Shown here: positions 6,968 to 16,250 of the stretch, one piece after another
How positions within the stretch are numbered: position 1 is the first letter of the stretch
Layout: every line of letters begins with the position of its first letter
Assembly: GCA_016742275.1 (NCBI GenBank)
Contig: JACVCD010000009.1
Location: forward strand, 1-64,000
Source of the DNA: Gemmatimonadaceae bacterium
GTDB lineage: Bacteria > Gemmatimonadota > Gemmatimonadetes > Gemmatimonadales > Gemmatimonadaceae
Length of the DNA: 64,000 nt
Direction: 5' to 3'
Position numbers and translations under genes: made by a program
The notes under the pieces: model-generated
Seen by the model: the letters and a program-made list of their open reading frames with translations, nothing else
What the model was told of the DNA's origin: nothing
The model's database searches: none

Positions 6968-7618
6968 TCAGACGGGCAATTGGGCAATGATGTTGGGCAA
7001 TTGGTCGAACCGGGTCATCCAGAAGGTGGGGGCTGCCGGTTCCAGTTCGTCACGGCGGAAGGGGCCCCAGAGAGCGGCGGCGGTGCGAACGCCGGCGGCC
7101 CGACCGGCATGCATGTCGTGGGGTGAGTCACCCACGAAGATGGCGCGATCCGGCGTGGCACCGAGTCGTTCGAGGGCCAGGAAGACCGGATCGGGGAGCG
7201 GCTTGTGGCGCGAGGTTTCCTCGAAGGTGACGATGGCATCGAAGGCCTGTGCCAGTCCCACATGCTCGAGGGAACGGCTGGTCATGCCCTTGCCCTTGCT
7301 GGTCACGATGGCGGTGGGGTGCCCCTGAGTCCTGGCCCACGCGAGTGTCTCGATCACACCAGGGAATGGCGTGGTAAGGCGCTCCAAGTGGAGGTCCTGA
7401 TAGTCACGATACTTCGTGACCAGAGCCTCGACTTCTTCATCGCCAGCGCACCATTCAGCCAGCTGCGTCCGAAGTGGTGTGCCAATGCCCGCCACCCACT
7501 GCGCCGTCGTGGGCCGCGGCACGCGGTCGGTAAACGCAAACTCCATGCATTCGAGCAGGAGGCCGATGGAGTCGATGAGGGTGCCGTCGAGATCGAAGAG
7601 CAGGGCGTGTCGCGTCAT
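6968..7618 (-). CDS. HAD-family phosphatase (phosphoglycolate-phosphatase-like), coupled to the helicase gene
   Basis: A 216-residue haloacid dehalogenase-fold hydrolase. Motif I is LLFDLDGTLIDS with the nucleophile Asp near residue 8, motif II is the ...IVTSK stretch, and motif III/IV is KPLPDP...IFVGDSPHDMHAG. The four-helix cap region sits between motifs I and II. ATG at 7618 is chosen: it forms an ATGA overlap with the stop of the helicase gene, so it is translationally coupled to the methyltransferase-helicase operon. Such enzymes remove phosphate from small molecules; the substrate here is unknown. It could be an ordinary metabolic enzyme or a member of the defence-like operon. Confidence 0.85.
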   Translation of the reverse strand: MTRHALLFDLDGTLIDSIGLLLECMEFAFTDRVPRPTTAQWVAGIGTPLRTQLAEWCAGDEEVEALVTKYRDYQDLHLERLTTPFPGVIETLAWARTQGHPTAIVTSKGKGMTSRSLEHVGLAQAFDAIVTFEETSRHKPLPDPVFLALERLGATPDRAIFVGDSPHDMHAGRAAGVRTAAALWGPFRRDELEPAAPTFWMTRFDQLPNIIAQLPV

Positions 7619-10026
7619 GCTGAAGGATAATCGGATGCCGACTTGGGATATCCGATCAGCAGGGCCGCCAGCGATGGTCCTGGCGCAGACAATAAGAAAT
7701 GGTCGGATGGTGGGCTGGGCTCGGCATGTGTATTCAACGCGGGCTCGCGTTGCCACGTGGTGATCCATTCTGTGAGGTCCGCATCGGATGATTCTGGAAA
7801 AGAGCGCAGCCATCGTTGATTTGCCGCGTCCGCTGCCGCTCCCTGTGCACTGCGCGCGCGATATCGTGCTGCTGCGATGAGCGCCCCGTACTGCGCGCGC
7901 TTGATAGTGCTCCACTGGCGATGGCACTGGTCGAGTCGGCGGAGCAACTGCTGTGTCACAAGAGGGAGTTGTTCAGGCCCCGGACCGGTGAGCATTCGAA
8001 TGCGTGCGCGGTTGATCCAGCGATCAACGATGCGCTCGATTCCTCGTGCATCGTCGAGCGCGCGGACTTCGGAGATCCCATCCTTCGGGGTATCGACATC
8101 GGATTCTGCCTCCAGCCGTTTCGCCACTTGCGACAGCACTCGACTTCGCTGCGAAACGCGCCATCCCGTTCTCGTGCGGACTATGGCCAGCAATGACGAG
8201 GTCCCGTCCATTTCAGTTCCAGTTACGAGCGCGAGCGCTACGAGTGTTGGCGTTGATCTCATTCGCAGAATGGCAAACGGAATACGTGGTGCTCGTGTAA
8301 ACGATGCGGATGATGAGTCGGGTTCTGACCGTGCATCCCAGCGCTGGAGTCGTGCCAGGAGCGCTGTTCGCCAATCAGCGGCACTTCGATGGTGCGCTCG
8401 ATGTATGTCAGCTCCGATCAACTCTACACCAAGATGACGTTTTGCAATGATCCGCTGTTCTGCACGAAGTGCGTCGGCCACTCTGGAGTTCGGTCGGAGT
8501 CGATACACGTGCACGTTGGAGTGCAACGATCCAATGCGGGCAACGCGCCCCACACGCTGAACACGCAGTGCGTTGGTCCATGGCAAATCCAGGTGAACGA
8601 CAACGCCAGCGTCCTGGAGGTTCACACCTTCAGCAAGCAGGTCGGTGGTGAGCAGGAGTCTCACACGCATGTGATCGGGCGGTGGCGGACGACCGGAAGC
8701 GCGCGGTGCAAACAGCGCAAGAAGTTCCTCACGAGGCAGTGGTCCACTGGCGATGCAAGCTCGACGCCCCGAGATCGATCCGATGCCAGCGATATCGGAC
8801 AGTGCACGAAACAGCGCATTGATGGTGTGCGTGTATTGGGAAAACGCGACGATGGGCACATTGTGGTGTTCTTCAAGCAGTGCACGGAGGTGTCCGGCGC
8901 GCACGGGGTCACCCTCCGCGCTTCTGGCGTGGTGGCGAGCGAGTTCACCGACGGCGTCCAGGTGCTTCTGCAAGACCTCGATGAGTGGGCCAGACTCCGT
9001 GGTGTGTGATACCAGCAGTTCCGGAAATGCCAACTGCCCAGCGTCGTCGCCGACGACCCAGTGGCGGAGTTCCTCTCGCGTCGGATGGCGGCCCTCGCGC
9101 AAGGCATCGTGCAGTGCTTCTCCCCGAAGCCGACGCTTGGTGAGCGCCAGTGTGAGCTCGGCGTCGCTGGAGCACCACGCACGCAATAGGCCAAGACGGA
9201 TGAGCGCACCGGCCACGGCGCCGTCATGAGCAGGAAGTGGTGCGGGCAGTGCAAGGATACGAGAGAGTGTCTCTCGATCCTGGGGAATGGAGAGCGGAGG
9301 ATGTGTAAGAATGGTCGGCGTGACTGCACCTGGTCGCTGATCATCCTGCGTGCTCGACTGCTCATTCAGGTCGTGCTGGCGTCGTCGCACGATTAATTGC
9401 GAGAGCACGTGTTGCGCGATGTTGTCTTCGCGATCCCCGCGAAAGAGGCTGATGATTGCATGAAGATCGCGAGGGCGGTTGTGAATTGGCGTGGCCGACA
9501 AAAGTAAGACATCGCAATCCACCAGTGCTTCAGCGATGCGCCGGTATCGCTGGGTCGCGGGATTCCGCAGATGGTGCGCTTCGTCGATGATCACGAGCGC
9601 AGGCTTGCCAATCACCAATGTAGGAGGAATGGAAGTCGACCAGGTGTGCATCGAGTGGCATTGTGCGTGCGCCATGCCTGCATGTGAGCAGGCCGTGCGC
9701 CACATAGGCAGCAGTGCGGCCGGAGCGATGACTTGCACCGATTGGTACTGACGTGCGACACCGAGTGCGACGTAGGTCTTGCCCATCCCGACTTCATCTG
9801 CAAGCAGGGCACCACGATGGTCGGCAATGATTCGGGTGATGCGGGAGACCGCGTCGCGCTGATGCGGCAGCAGCGTGATGTCGCCGAGCCCGGCACTCGA
9901 GGACGAAGGCAATACGGCTCTTGCCATCATCCCTCGTACGTGATCTGCGGATATGCGCCGATATCGCGTGGCATGTTCAGTGTGGTCACGGACACGGTTC
10001 GATTCAACGAGCTTTGGCGGACGCAT
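7615..10026 (-). CDS. SNF2/DEAH-type helicase of a methyltransferase-helicase module
   Basis: An 803-residue superfamily 2 helicase. Motif I is DEVGMGKT (77-84), motif II DEAH (148-151), motif III SATP (177-180), motif V TTDLLAEGVNLQDA (460-473) and motif VI QRVGRVARIGS (490-500). The LLPHQRDAV Q-motif region precedes them. This order matches SNF2-like translocases such as DrmD of DISARM. No nuclease motif is evident in the roughly 290-residue C-terminal part. Its start overlaps the methyltransferase end by 23 bases; its stop overlaps the HAD gene by four. It most likely moves along DNA to detect or remodel unmodified invading DNA. Function is inferred from family and context. Confidence 0.8.
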   Translation of the reverse strand: MRPPKLVESNRVRDHTEHATRYRRISADHVRGMMARAVLPSSSSAGLGDITLLPHQRDAVSRITRIIADHRGALLADEVGMGKTYVALGVARQYQSVQVIAPAALLPMWRTACSHAGMAHAQCHSMHTWSTSIPPTLVIGKPALVIIDEAHHLRNPATQRYRRIAEALVDCDVLLLSATPIHNRPRDLHAIISLFRGDREDNIAQHVLSQLIVRRRQHDLNEQSSTQDDQRPGAVTPTILTHPPLSIPQDRETLSRILALPAPLPAHDGAVAGALIRLGLLRAWCSSDAELTLALTKRRLRGEALHDALREGRHPTREELRHWVVGDDAGQLAFPELLVSHTTESGPLIEVLQKHLDAVGELARHHARSAEGDPVRAGHLRALLEEHHNVPIVAFSQYTHTINALFRALSDIAGIGSISGRRACIASGPLPREELLALFAPRASGRPPPPDHMRVRLLLTTDLLAEGVNLQDAGVVVHLDLPWTNALRVQRVGRVARIGSLHSNVHVYRLRPNSRVADALRAEQRIIAKRHLGVELIGADIHRAHHRSAADWRTALLARLQRWDARSEPDSSSASFTRAPRIPFAILRMRSTPTLVALALVTGTEMDGTSSLLAIVRTRTGWRVSQRSRVLSQVAKRLEAESDVDTPKDGISEVRALDDARGIERIVDRWINRARIRMLTGPGPEQLPLVTQQLLRRLDQCHRQWSTIKRAQYGALIAAARYRARSAQGAAADAANQRWLRSFPESSDADLTEWITTWQREPALNTHAEPSPPSDHFLLSAPGPSLAALLIGYPKSASDYPSA

Positions 10027-13000
10027 GTCGATACCAGGCGATCAAGGGTGAGAGCACGGAGAGTGAAAGCCCAAAGCACTGTGCGACTGCAGCATCGAGG
10101 AGCGGTGCAGGGACGGGGTCACCAAGGGCGAGCCGGCGGCCGATTGGAGCGAGAAGACAGACCGCGCGCGGCCAGTCAGCCGGCGTTGGCAGGGAACTCA
10201 CGGTCCAGCCGAGGAATCGTCTGAATCCGCCGCGCGCCGGTTCGGCGATGGCGTCAAGCCAGGCAGCAGCAATGGTGGAACTCAGTAGGGCTTGTGCTGC
10301 AAAGGCGTCATCGATGGTCGAGAGTCGGAGCACATAGCACGTGTTGAGCGGGATCGTTGGGTCGTGTGCAGGCAGGACGCGCACGTGCAATGTTCTGCCG
10401 ATGTCCGCCCATACCAATCGTGGCAGATCGTTGCGGGCGGCTTCGGTGCGGAAAAGAGTCCACCAGGGTTGCTTGGCGCGTGCATCGCGGCGGGTTTGCA
10501 ATCGGGATCGCCATTGAGCGAGCCAGCGTGTCGTGGCCGGTGGTAGAGCCTTGAGTGGCAATCCATTGGTGTCGTGTGTCCAGATGATGCGGACATGTTG
10601 TTCATCCCTTTCATCAGGCGCGGGGAATGCTGTTCGCGACTCTCTGTCGTTGCGGGTACGGGATAGGGACTCACCTCGCAGGGCGGGACGGAGCATGGTG
10701 CGCTCAACCACTCCCTGCATAGGCATCGATGCCGCGAGTGAGGTGATGGTGGCTCCGGCATCCTGGTGTTCAATGGCATGCACCAGGAACGCCGCATTGC
10801 AGCCGCACTTTACGCCGAGTGTTGGGCGGCCGAGCGCAGAGGTCGCGAGTGAGGGGCCTGCGTGTCGTAGCGCATCAAATGCGGCGCGTGCGGCAGGTGG
10901 TAGCAGAATCCACGGAGCGGCCGGGTCGTCTGGCTCGAGAGTGAGCGAGTGTGCGGGAATTGCAAAGTGTTCCGTCTTTCTTCGTACGACGGTACAGTGG
11001 ACTTGCGGAGATATATGCGACGAATCATTTCGGGCACTGCGTGGTGAACGCCGCTGAGCGACAAGCAATGAGGGATAGGTTGCCGCATCGAACTGTGCGG
11101 GAGCGTCGCTCCAATCGTGCACAGCGCGGATGTGCGTTTCATGGTGGAGGAAGCTCCGGATGCCTCCGCCAGCGAGTGTTCGCCACAGCTTTGACGGAAC
11201 GAGAAGGGAGAGCGTTCCGCCCGGTGCCAGCAGCTGCACCGCGCGTTCGACAAATGCGACCGCCAGATCCGCCTGCGCGGCAAATCCTGTCCCGGCACCG
11301 GCGCGTGTGGCCCCGGCGTGCCACGCAGCGCGACGCATGGTGCGGAACTCGGTACGTAGCCATTCGCGCTCCGTGGCGACCATGGCATGCGGTCGCACCC
11401 ATGGGGGATTACCGATGAGCAGGTCAAAGCCACCGGTCGCCGCGATATCGGCGAACATGCTGGCAAACCGAAACGGGAGTGCGCCGCCCGCGCGCAGGCG
11501 ATTGCGCTGCGACTGCAGATCTCGTGAGTGCTGGCGCAGTTGCTCCAGCCGGGCCGTGTCGGCGCGAGCGGGTTTACGGCGATTGCCGAAGAGATCTCGT
11601 CCTCGCAGGGCGGTAAGGAGCAGTCGACGTTCCCTGCGCAGCGCATCGAGGCGCCGGGCGTGTTCGGCGAGCGCGCGCTGACGTTCTTCATGATCGAGCG
11701 TTTGCGCAACGGTGTGCTTGCGGCGACCCGTGGAACGCGCGTATCGCTCGCGAAGACGGGAAAGGTGCGCTGAGCCCGGTGGCGCGAACTGCAGGGTGCC
11801 GCCCGTCAGTGCATCGCCGACGCGGATGTGATGATCGAGATTGGGCAGCGGCGAGATGCTGTCAATGTCTTGCGTGTTGTATTCAATGACGACCGAGAGC
11901 CAGAGACGGAGCTCGCAGAGCCATACCGCCATTGGTTGCTTGTCTACGCCAAAGATGCAGCGGGTGAGAATTGACCGGCGCCTGAGATGTGCAGGGCGAT
12001 CATCACCGGCGATGGCGCAACGCGCGTCGAGTTCCTCCAGCGTGTGAACGAGAAACGCACCCGAGCCACAGGCGGGGTCAAGGATACGAAGCCGTTCGAT
12101 TTGTGCGACGGATGGTTGATCGCTGCAGGATGCGAACGCCGACGCGAGTGCGGCATCGACGGCATGGGCAACCAGGTGCGGCGGTGTGTAAAAGCTGCCG
12201 GAACGTCGGCGTTCATCGTCGGCCATGAGGCCTTCGAAGGCGCGACCGAGCATTTCCGGATCTACGGCGGCTTCAGACCATGCGTGAGAATCTTCGCGGG
12301 CGGTGAATCGATAGCGATCGAGTAGGCCGCCTATCAATGACGTGAGCGCATCGTCACCGAAATCCAGGCGGTGCGCGCGTCGTTCAAGTGGTGTTGGAGT
12401 AAAGAGCCCGCCGTTCAGGAATGGGATGGCGCCGAATCGACGCGCATCGGGTGCGCGCTGCGCACGTGGCGTGTTCAGTGTCCCGAAGAAGAGTGGGCGC
12501 AGTGTTCGCGTATGAATGCGCCCGCCGCGTTCGAGGGCCTGAATCGCGTGTCGGAGCAGAAACTCTCGTTCACCATTCATCCAGCCTTTCGCTTCAAGGA
12601 ACGACAGGAAAAGGCACCGTGATGCGCAGAGGAGGGCGAGTTCACGTCGTTCCCTGGATGACAGGGTGATGAGGGCCTGTCTACCAGTGGAGGGCGCGTG
12701 CAGTGAGTCGGCCAGGGCGCTGACGCGTTGCTCAAGTTCGCGATAGAAGCGACTGGACAATGCATCACGCCCGAGGATATCGGCAAAGCGGGCGTGTCTT
12801 GTGAGTGCGTCCGACTCTGTGACCGCGCTTAGGGCGCGCATGGTGTCCGCGTCGGAGTCGAGGACACGGTGTCGTTCAACACGGAGTGCGGTCAGTCGTG
12901 TTCCCCGAGCATGCGGGGCGGCTACGGCTATGCAGAGCGTATTGCGCGATTGATCGAGCAGGCAGAGGCACCAAAGCCTGGTTGGTGCCTGGCGTAGCAG

Positions 13001-13300
13001 CGCGGTCCCAATGCGATGCGCCTGCTGCCTAATGTCGCCGGTGTCCGAAAGCGTGCCGGGTGCGGCGAGCGTTGCGCAGAACAGCGTGAGACCACCTGGC
13101 GCTGAGGCGAGCGCGGCGGCATCGCAGGAGACCGGAACGCCAATATCGCGTTGAGAGGATGGCGGGAGCGGAAGTGGTTGGGCTGGAAAACCCAAGGCAC
13201 TGGCGATGGAGTGCATCGCTTCGACCGAGTCGGTGCGAGCGAGGAGTTGGGCGGCGGCGCGGAGAGTGAGCACGGCGCCATGATGCGGTGGGGCGGCCAA
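10004..13300 (-). CDS. Eco57I-type N6-adenine DNA methyltransferase (large, DrmMI/PglX-like)
   Basis: A 1098-residue class I DNA methyltransferase. SAM-binding motif I is DPACGSGAFLVHTLEEL (about 408-424) and the catalytic motif IV is NPPW (about 631-634), so the target is adenine N6. The preceding FEGLMADDERRRSGSFYTPPHLV (about 365-387) is typical of Eco57I/PglX-like enzymes. The N-terminal 200 residues match no nuclease motif I can see. Motif VIII and a target-recognition region should lie in the C-terminal 400 residues. The start is uncertain: TTG at 13300 or GTG near 13273. It is the first gene of the operon with the helicase and HAD phosphatase. Possible role: marking self DNA for a restriction-like system. 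Confidence 0.82.
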   Translation of the reverse strand: MAAPPHHGAVLTLRAAAQLLARTDSVEAMHSIASALGFPAQPLPLPPSSQRDIGVPVSCDAAALASAPGGLTLFCATLAAPGTLSDTGDIRQQAHRIGTALLRQAPTRLWCLCLLDQSRNTLCIAVAAPHARGTRLTALRVERHRVLDSDADTMRALSAVTESDALTRHARFADILGRDALSSRFYRELEQRVSALADSLHAPSTGRQALITLSSRERRELALLCASRCLFLSFLEAKGWMNGEREFLLRHAIQALERGGRIHTRTLRPLFFGTLNTPRAQRAPDARRFGAIPFLNGGLFTPTPLERRAHRLDFGDDALTSLIGGLLDRYRFTAREDSHAWSEAAVDPEMLGRAFEGLMADDERRRSGSFYTPPHLVAHAVDAALASAFASCSDQPSVAQIERLRILDPACGSGAFLVHTLEELDARCAIAGDDRPAHLRRRSILTRCIFGVDKQPMAVWLCELRLWLSVVIEYNTQDIDSISPLPNLDHHIRVGDALTGGTLQFAPPGSAHLSRLRERYARSTGRRKHTVAQTLDHEERQRALAEHARRLDALRRERRLLLTALRGRDLFGNRRKPARADTARLEQLRQHSRDLQSQRNRLRAGGALPFRFASMFADIAATGGFDLLIGNPPWVRPHAMVATEREWLRTEFRTMRRAAWHAGATRAGAGTGFAAQADLAVAFVERAVQLLAPGGTLSLLVPSKLWRTLAGGGIRSFLHHETHIRAVHDWSDAPAQFDAATYPSLLVAQRRSPRSARNDSSHISPQVHCTVVRRKTEHFAIPAHSLTLEPDDPAAPWILLPPAARAAFDALRHAGPSLATSALGRPTLGVKCGCNAAFLVHAIEHQDAGATITSLAASMPMQGVVERTMLRPALRGESLSRTRNDRESRTAFPAPDERDEQHVRIIWTHDTNGLPLKALPPATTRWLAQWRSRLQTRRDARAKQPWWTLFRTEAARNDLPRLVWADIGRTLHVRVLPAHDPTIPLNTCYVLRLSTIDDAFAAQALLSSTIAAAWLDAIAEPARGGFRRFLGWTVSSLPTPADWPRAVCLLAPIGRRLALGDPVPAPLLDAAVAQCFGLSLSVLSPLIAWYRHASAKAR

Positions 13301-13401
13301 ACGAGTTGCACCAGAATGACGCCGATCGGATCCTCAGAACGCATGGGGGCTGCTATCTTGAAAACGCCCCGTCTCCCTCCCACATCCGACTCGAACGCGT
13401 C

Positions 13402-14274
13402 ATGCGCACCTGCTGGCTGAACGGCTCCTTTGTCCCGGAAGATGAGGCCCATGTGTCGATCTTCGATCGCGGTCTGCTATTCGGTGATGGCGTGTACGAA
13501 GTCGCGGCCGTGTTCCAGGGGCGCCTGCTTGATGCAGACCGCCATCTCGTGCGACTCGAGCGCTCGCTGCGCGAACTGGCCATGCCGTCGCCGTATACGG
13601 CGGCTGCGTGGCTTGAGGTGATGCAGGCCCTGGCCACCCAGAATCGCATCGACGAGGGGCTGGTCTACCTGCAGGTGACACGTGGCGCGGCCGAACGCGA
13701 TTTTGCGTTCCCGGCAGCCATCAAGCCCACGGCCTTTGCCTACGCGCGGTCCAAGCGCCTCTCGGATGATCCGGCGGCAGCGGGGCTCACCGTGCACGTG
13801 GTGCCCGATATTCGCTGGGGGCGCTGCGACATCAAGAGCACGGCCATGCTGGCCCAAGTGCTGGCCAAGCAGGCGGCGCGTGAAGCCGGCGCTGCAGAAG
13901 CGCTCATGCACGAAGATGGTGTGGTCACCGAGGGCGGTTCCAGTAATATCTGGATCGCGCAGGATGGGGCGCTGCACACGCGGCCCCTTTCCAGTGACAT
14001 TCTGGCCGGCATCACCCGCGACGTGGTGATCGAAGTGGCGCGCGAGTTGAACATTCCCGTGGTGGAGCGTGCATTCACCGTCGATCAGGCCATCGCCGCA
14101 GATGAATGCTTTCTCACCAGCGCCACGAGTTTTGTTTTGCCCATCACCCGAATCGATGCCGCGGTGGTTGGCAATGGGGCGCCGGGGCCGATCACGCAGC
14201 GCATTCGCGATGGCTATCTCGCACGTGCCGCTCGACTCACTGGAGATTCGGCGGCACTCTCCCGTTCGGCGTGA
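13402..14274 (+). CDS. Class IV pyridoxal-phosphate aminotransferase (branched-chain or D-amino acid type)
   Basis: A 290-residue fold-type IV aminotransferase. The N-terminal WLNGSFVPEDEAHVSIFDRGLLFGDGVYEV is characteristic. The lysine that binds PLP is in WGRCDIKSTAMLAQVLAKQAA. The EGGSSNIWI and ILAGITRDVVIEVA blocks also match D-alanine and branched-chain aminotransferases. The sequence resembles D-amino acid transaminase (Dat) most, consistent with the peptidoglycan-linked LD-carboxypeptidase that follows. ATG at 13402 precedes MRTCWLNG; an earlier in-frame start at 13288 would add non-conserved residues overlapping the divergent methyltransferase gene. Confidence 0.85.
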   Translation: MRTCWLNGSFVPEDEAHVSIFDRGLLFGDGVYEVAAVFQGRLLDADRHLVRLERSLRELAMPSPYTAAAWLEVMQALATQNRIDEGLVYLQVTRGAAERDFAFPAAIKPTAFAYARSKRLSDDPAAAGLTVHVVPDIRWGRCDIKSTAMLAQVLAKQAAREAGAAEALMHEDGVVTEGGSSNIWIAQDGALHTRPLSSDILAGITRDVVIEVARELNIPVVERAFTVDQAIAADECFLTSATSFVLPITRIDAAVVGNGAPGPITQRIRDGYLARAARLTGDSAALSRSA

Positions 14275-14276
14275 GC

Positions 14277-15242
14277 ATGTCGCACGCGTCTGTTTCCGCC
14301 TTGCGTGAACCCGCGCCACTGCCGCCGGGTTCACGCGTCGCGCTGGTGTCGCCATCAGGGCCGCTCAACGGACCGCACGAACTTGAGCGCGCGGTAGCAG
14401 CCGTTGAGTCGTTCGGGTGGGTGGCGGTGCCAGGTACGCATGCACTGGCGCGCGACGGTTATCTCGCCGGATCGGATGAGGCGCGTGCGGCGGATCTCAT
14501 TCACGCACTCGAAGACGACGACATCCACGGCATCTGGTGTCTGCGTGGCGGATACGGTGCCGCGCGTCTGATGCCGGTTCTTGACGAAGTGCTGACGTCA
14601 GTGTCAGCCAATCAGCCGCCCAAGACGCTGATTGGCTATTCGGATATCACGGCGTTGCATGCGCTGTGGCAACGTCATGGTCTTATCAGTTTTCACGGGC
14701 AGACGGCGCGTGCCACGATTACACCGTTCACCCGCGAAACACTTACCACCATTGTTGCCGCCGGACGGGAAACCACGTGGCAGGCCGAGAACGCGAGTGT
14801 GTTGCATGCCGGGCGCGCGACCGGCCGATTGGCGGGTGGCAATCTGGCGCTAGTGGCGTCGCTCTTGGGAACGCCGTGGTCCTGCAACTTCGATGGCGCG
14901 TTGGTGGTGCTGGAGGACGTGGGTGAGGCCGTGTACCGCATCGATCGCATGCTCACACAGCTCGTCCTGGCCGGTGCGTTCGATCGCTGCGCAGGACTGG
15001 TGCTGGGGCACTTCACCGAGCGGCCCGACGATTCGGGTGGCGCACGTACACTTGAATTGGTGGTACAGGAAGTGGCGGATCGGTTGAAAGTCCCGGCCCT
15101 GTTGGGCGTGCCAATTGGCCATATTGAAGATCAGTGGACGCTGCCGTTTGGCGCGCTGGCCACGCTGGATGCCGATGCGCGCACGCTGGCGATTCACCGT
15201 ACGGTTCACCTCGCGGTTCACCGTACCGCTCTTCGTACTTGA
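14277..15242 (+). CDS. LD-carboxypeptidase, peptidase family S66 (murein tetrapeptide recycling)
   Basis: A 321-residue S66 peptidase. The N-terminal GSRVALVSPSGPL, the WCLRGGYGAARLMPVLD block and the nucleophile Ser in LIGYSDITALH are the family signature. The later GGNLALVASLLGTPW and GVPIGHIEDQWTLPFG carry the Glu and His of the triad. It cleaves the L,D-bond of murein tetrapeptides in cytoplasmic recycling. The ATG at 14277 lies two bases after the aminotransferase stop, so the two genes are one transcript. Confidence 0.9.
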   Translation: MSHASVSALREPAPLPPGSRVALVSPSGPLNGPHELERAVAAVESFGWVAVPGTHALARDGYLAGSDEARAADLIHALEDDDIHGIWCLRGGYGAARLMPVLDEVLTSVSANQPPKTLIGYSDITALHALWQRHGLISFHGQTARATITPFTRETLTTIVAAGRETTWQAENASVLHAGRATGRLAGGNLALVASLLGTPWSCNFDGALVVLEDVGEAVYRIDRMLTQLVLAGAFDRCAGLVLGHFTERPDDSGGARTLELVVQEVADRLKVPALLGVPIGHIEDQWTLPFGALATLDADARTLAIHRTVHLAVHRTALRT

Positions 15243-15278
15243 TCGCTTTTTGTCCGGTCACCCCTGACTGCATCTGCC

Positions 15279-15635
15279 ATGAAGACCGCCCAACAGTTGA
15301 TCGCCGACGCCAAGGCGCAAATTTCTGAAGTCACTGCACGTGAGGTGCAGGATCAGTTGGCTCGTGGAGAATCCCTCGTACTCATCGACATTCGTGAACA
15401 GAACGAATGGGCCATAGGGCATGCTGCACCGGCGCAGTATATCGGCCGTGGTGTGCTCGAAAGTCAGATCGAAGCCAAGGTGCCGCGTGACGCGCGTGTG
15501 GTGCTGATGTGCGCCAGCGGCAATCGTTCGGCGCTATCGGCTATCACGCTGCGCGAGATGGGCTACAACAATGTAGCGTCGATGGCTGGTGGCTTCCGCG
15601 ACTGGGTCGCCACCGGCGGTGCTGTCGCCGAGTGA
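15279..15635 (+). CDS. Rhodanese-like domain protein
   Basis: A 118-residue single-domain rhodanese. The N-terminal helix region is followed by LVLIDIREQNEWAIGHA and the active-site loop CASGNRS, with Cys near residue 78, then MAGGFRDWVATGG at the end. Such proteins move sulfur as a cysteine persulfide. It starts 36 bases after the LD-carboxypeptidase stop, and overlaps the NUDIX gene by four bases. Confidence 0.9.
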   Translation: MKTAQQLIADAKAQISEVTAREVQDQLARGESLVLIDIREQNEWAIGHAAPAQYIGRGVLESQIEAKVPRDARVVLMCASGNRSALSAITLREMGYNNVASMAGGFRDWVATGGAVAE

Positions 15636-16240
15636 GTACACGGGCGCTTGAGCGTGCGCTGCAGCACGCCGATGTGTCCCGACTCACGCGGCGTATCCTG
15701 TCACGCACAGCGGTAGATGCCACGATCGAGGACGGTATGCGTCTGGCGGCCGTGGCAGCCGTGCTTCGTGTGTTTGATGACGAGCCGGAATTGTTGTTCA
15801 TCAAACGTGCAGAAAAGGCCGGCGATCCGTGGAGTGGCCACATGGCGTTCCCGGGTGGCCGGCACGAACCAGGCGATGTCTCACTCGAGATGACGGCGGT
15901 TCGTGAGACGCAGGAAGAATTGGCGCTGGATCTGTCCGCCGGTCACATGATCGGTCGACTGGATGATCTGGCGCCGCGTACTCCGTCGCTGCCTCCCATC
16001 ATCATCCGGCCGTACGTGGCGCTGGTGGCCGACGATGTTTCATTCGAACCCAACGTGGAAGTGGCAGCCACTTATTGGGTGCCGTTGCGCTCACTTCGTG
16101 GTGAAGCAGGGCAGGCCGAGCATGTGATGCTCATCAATGGTGTGCGTGCGCGGTTTCCCGGCTACAAGGTGCATGAGCATGTGGTGTGGGGACTGACGGA
16201 GCGCATTGTCCGTCAGCTGTTGTCGCTTCTCGATCCCTGA
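15632..16240 (+). CDS. NUDIX hydrolase (coenzyme A pyrophosphatase type)
   Basis: A 202-residue NUDIX protein. The box GGRHEPGDVSLEMTAVRETQEELAL (near residues 73-97) has the GX5EX7REUXEEXGU pattern, with the EET/QEEL variant and the preceding LLFIKRAEKAGDPWSGHMAFPGG typical of CoA diphosphatases. These remove damaged CoA. The GTG start at 15632 overlaps the rhodanese stop (GTGA), giving a coupled pair; an in-frame start inside the rhodanese gene is less likely. Confidence 0.85.
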   Translation: MSTRALERALQHADVSRLTRRILSRTAVDATIEDGMRLAAVAAVLRVFDDEPELLFIKRAEKAGDPWSGHMAFPGGRHEPGDVSLEMTAVRETQEELALDLSAGHMIGRLDDLAPRTPSLPPIIIRPYVALVADDVSFEPNVEVAATYWVPLRSLRGEAGQAEHVMLINGVRARFPGYKVHEHVVWGLTERIVRQLLSLLDP

Positions 16241-16250
16241 GGATTCTGCT

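Noticed and set aside
7619-7927. A longer N-terminus for the HAD phosphatase
   Set aside because: It overlaps the helicase by about 310 bases and adds non-conserved residues; the conserved motif I follows the ATG at 7618.
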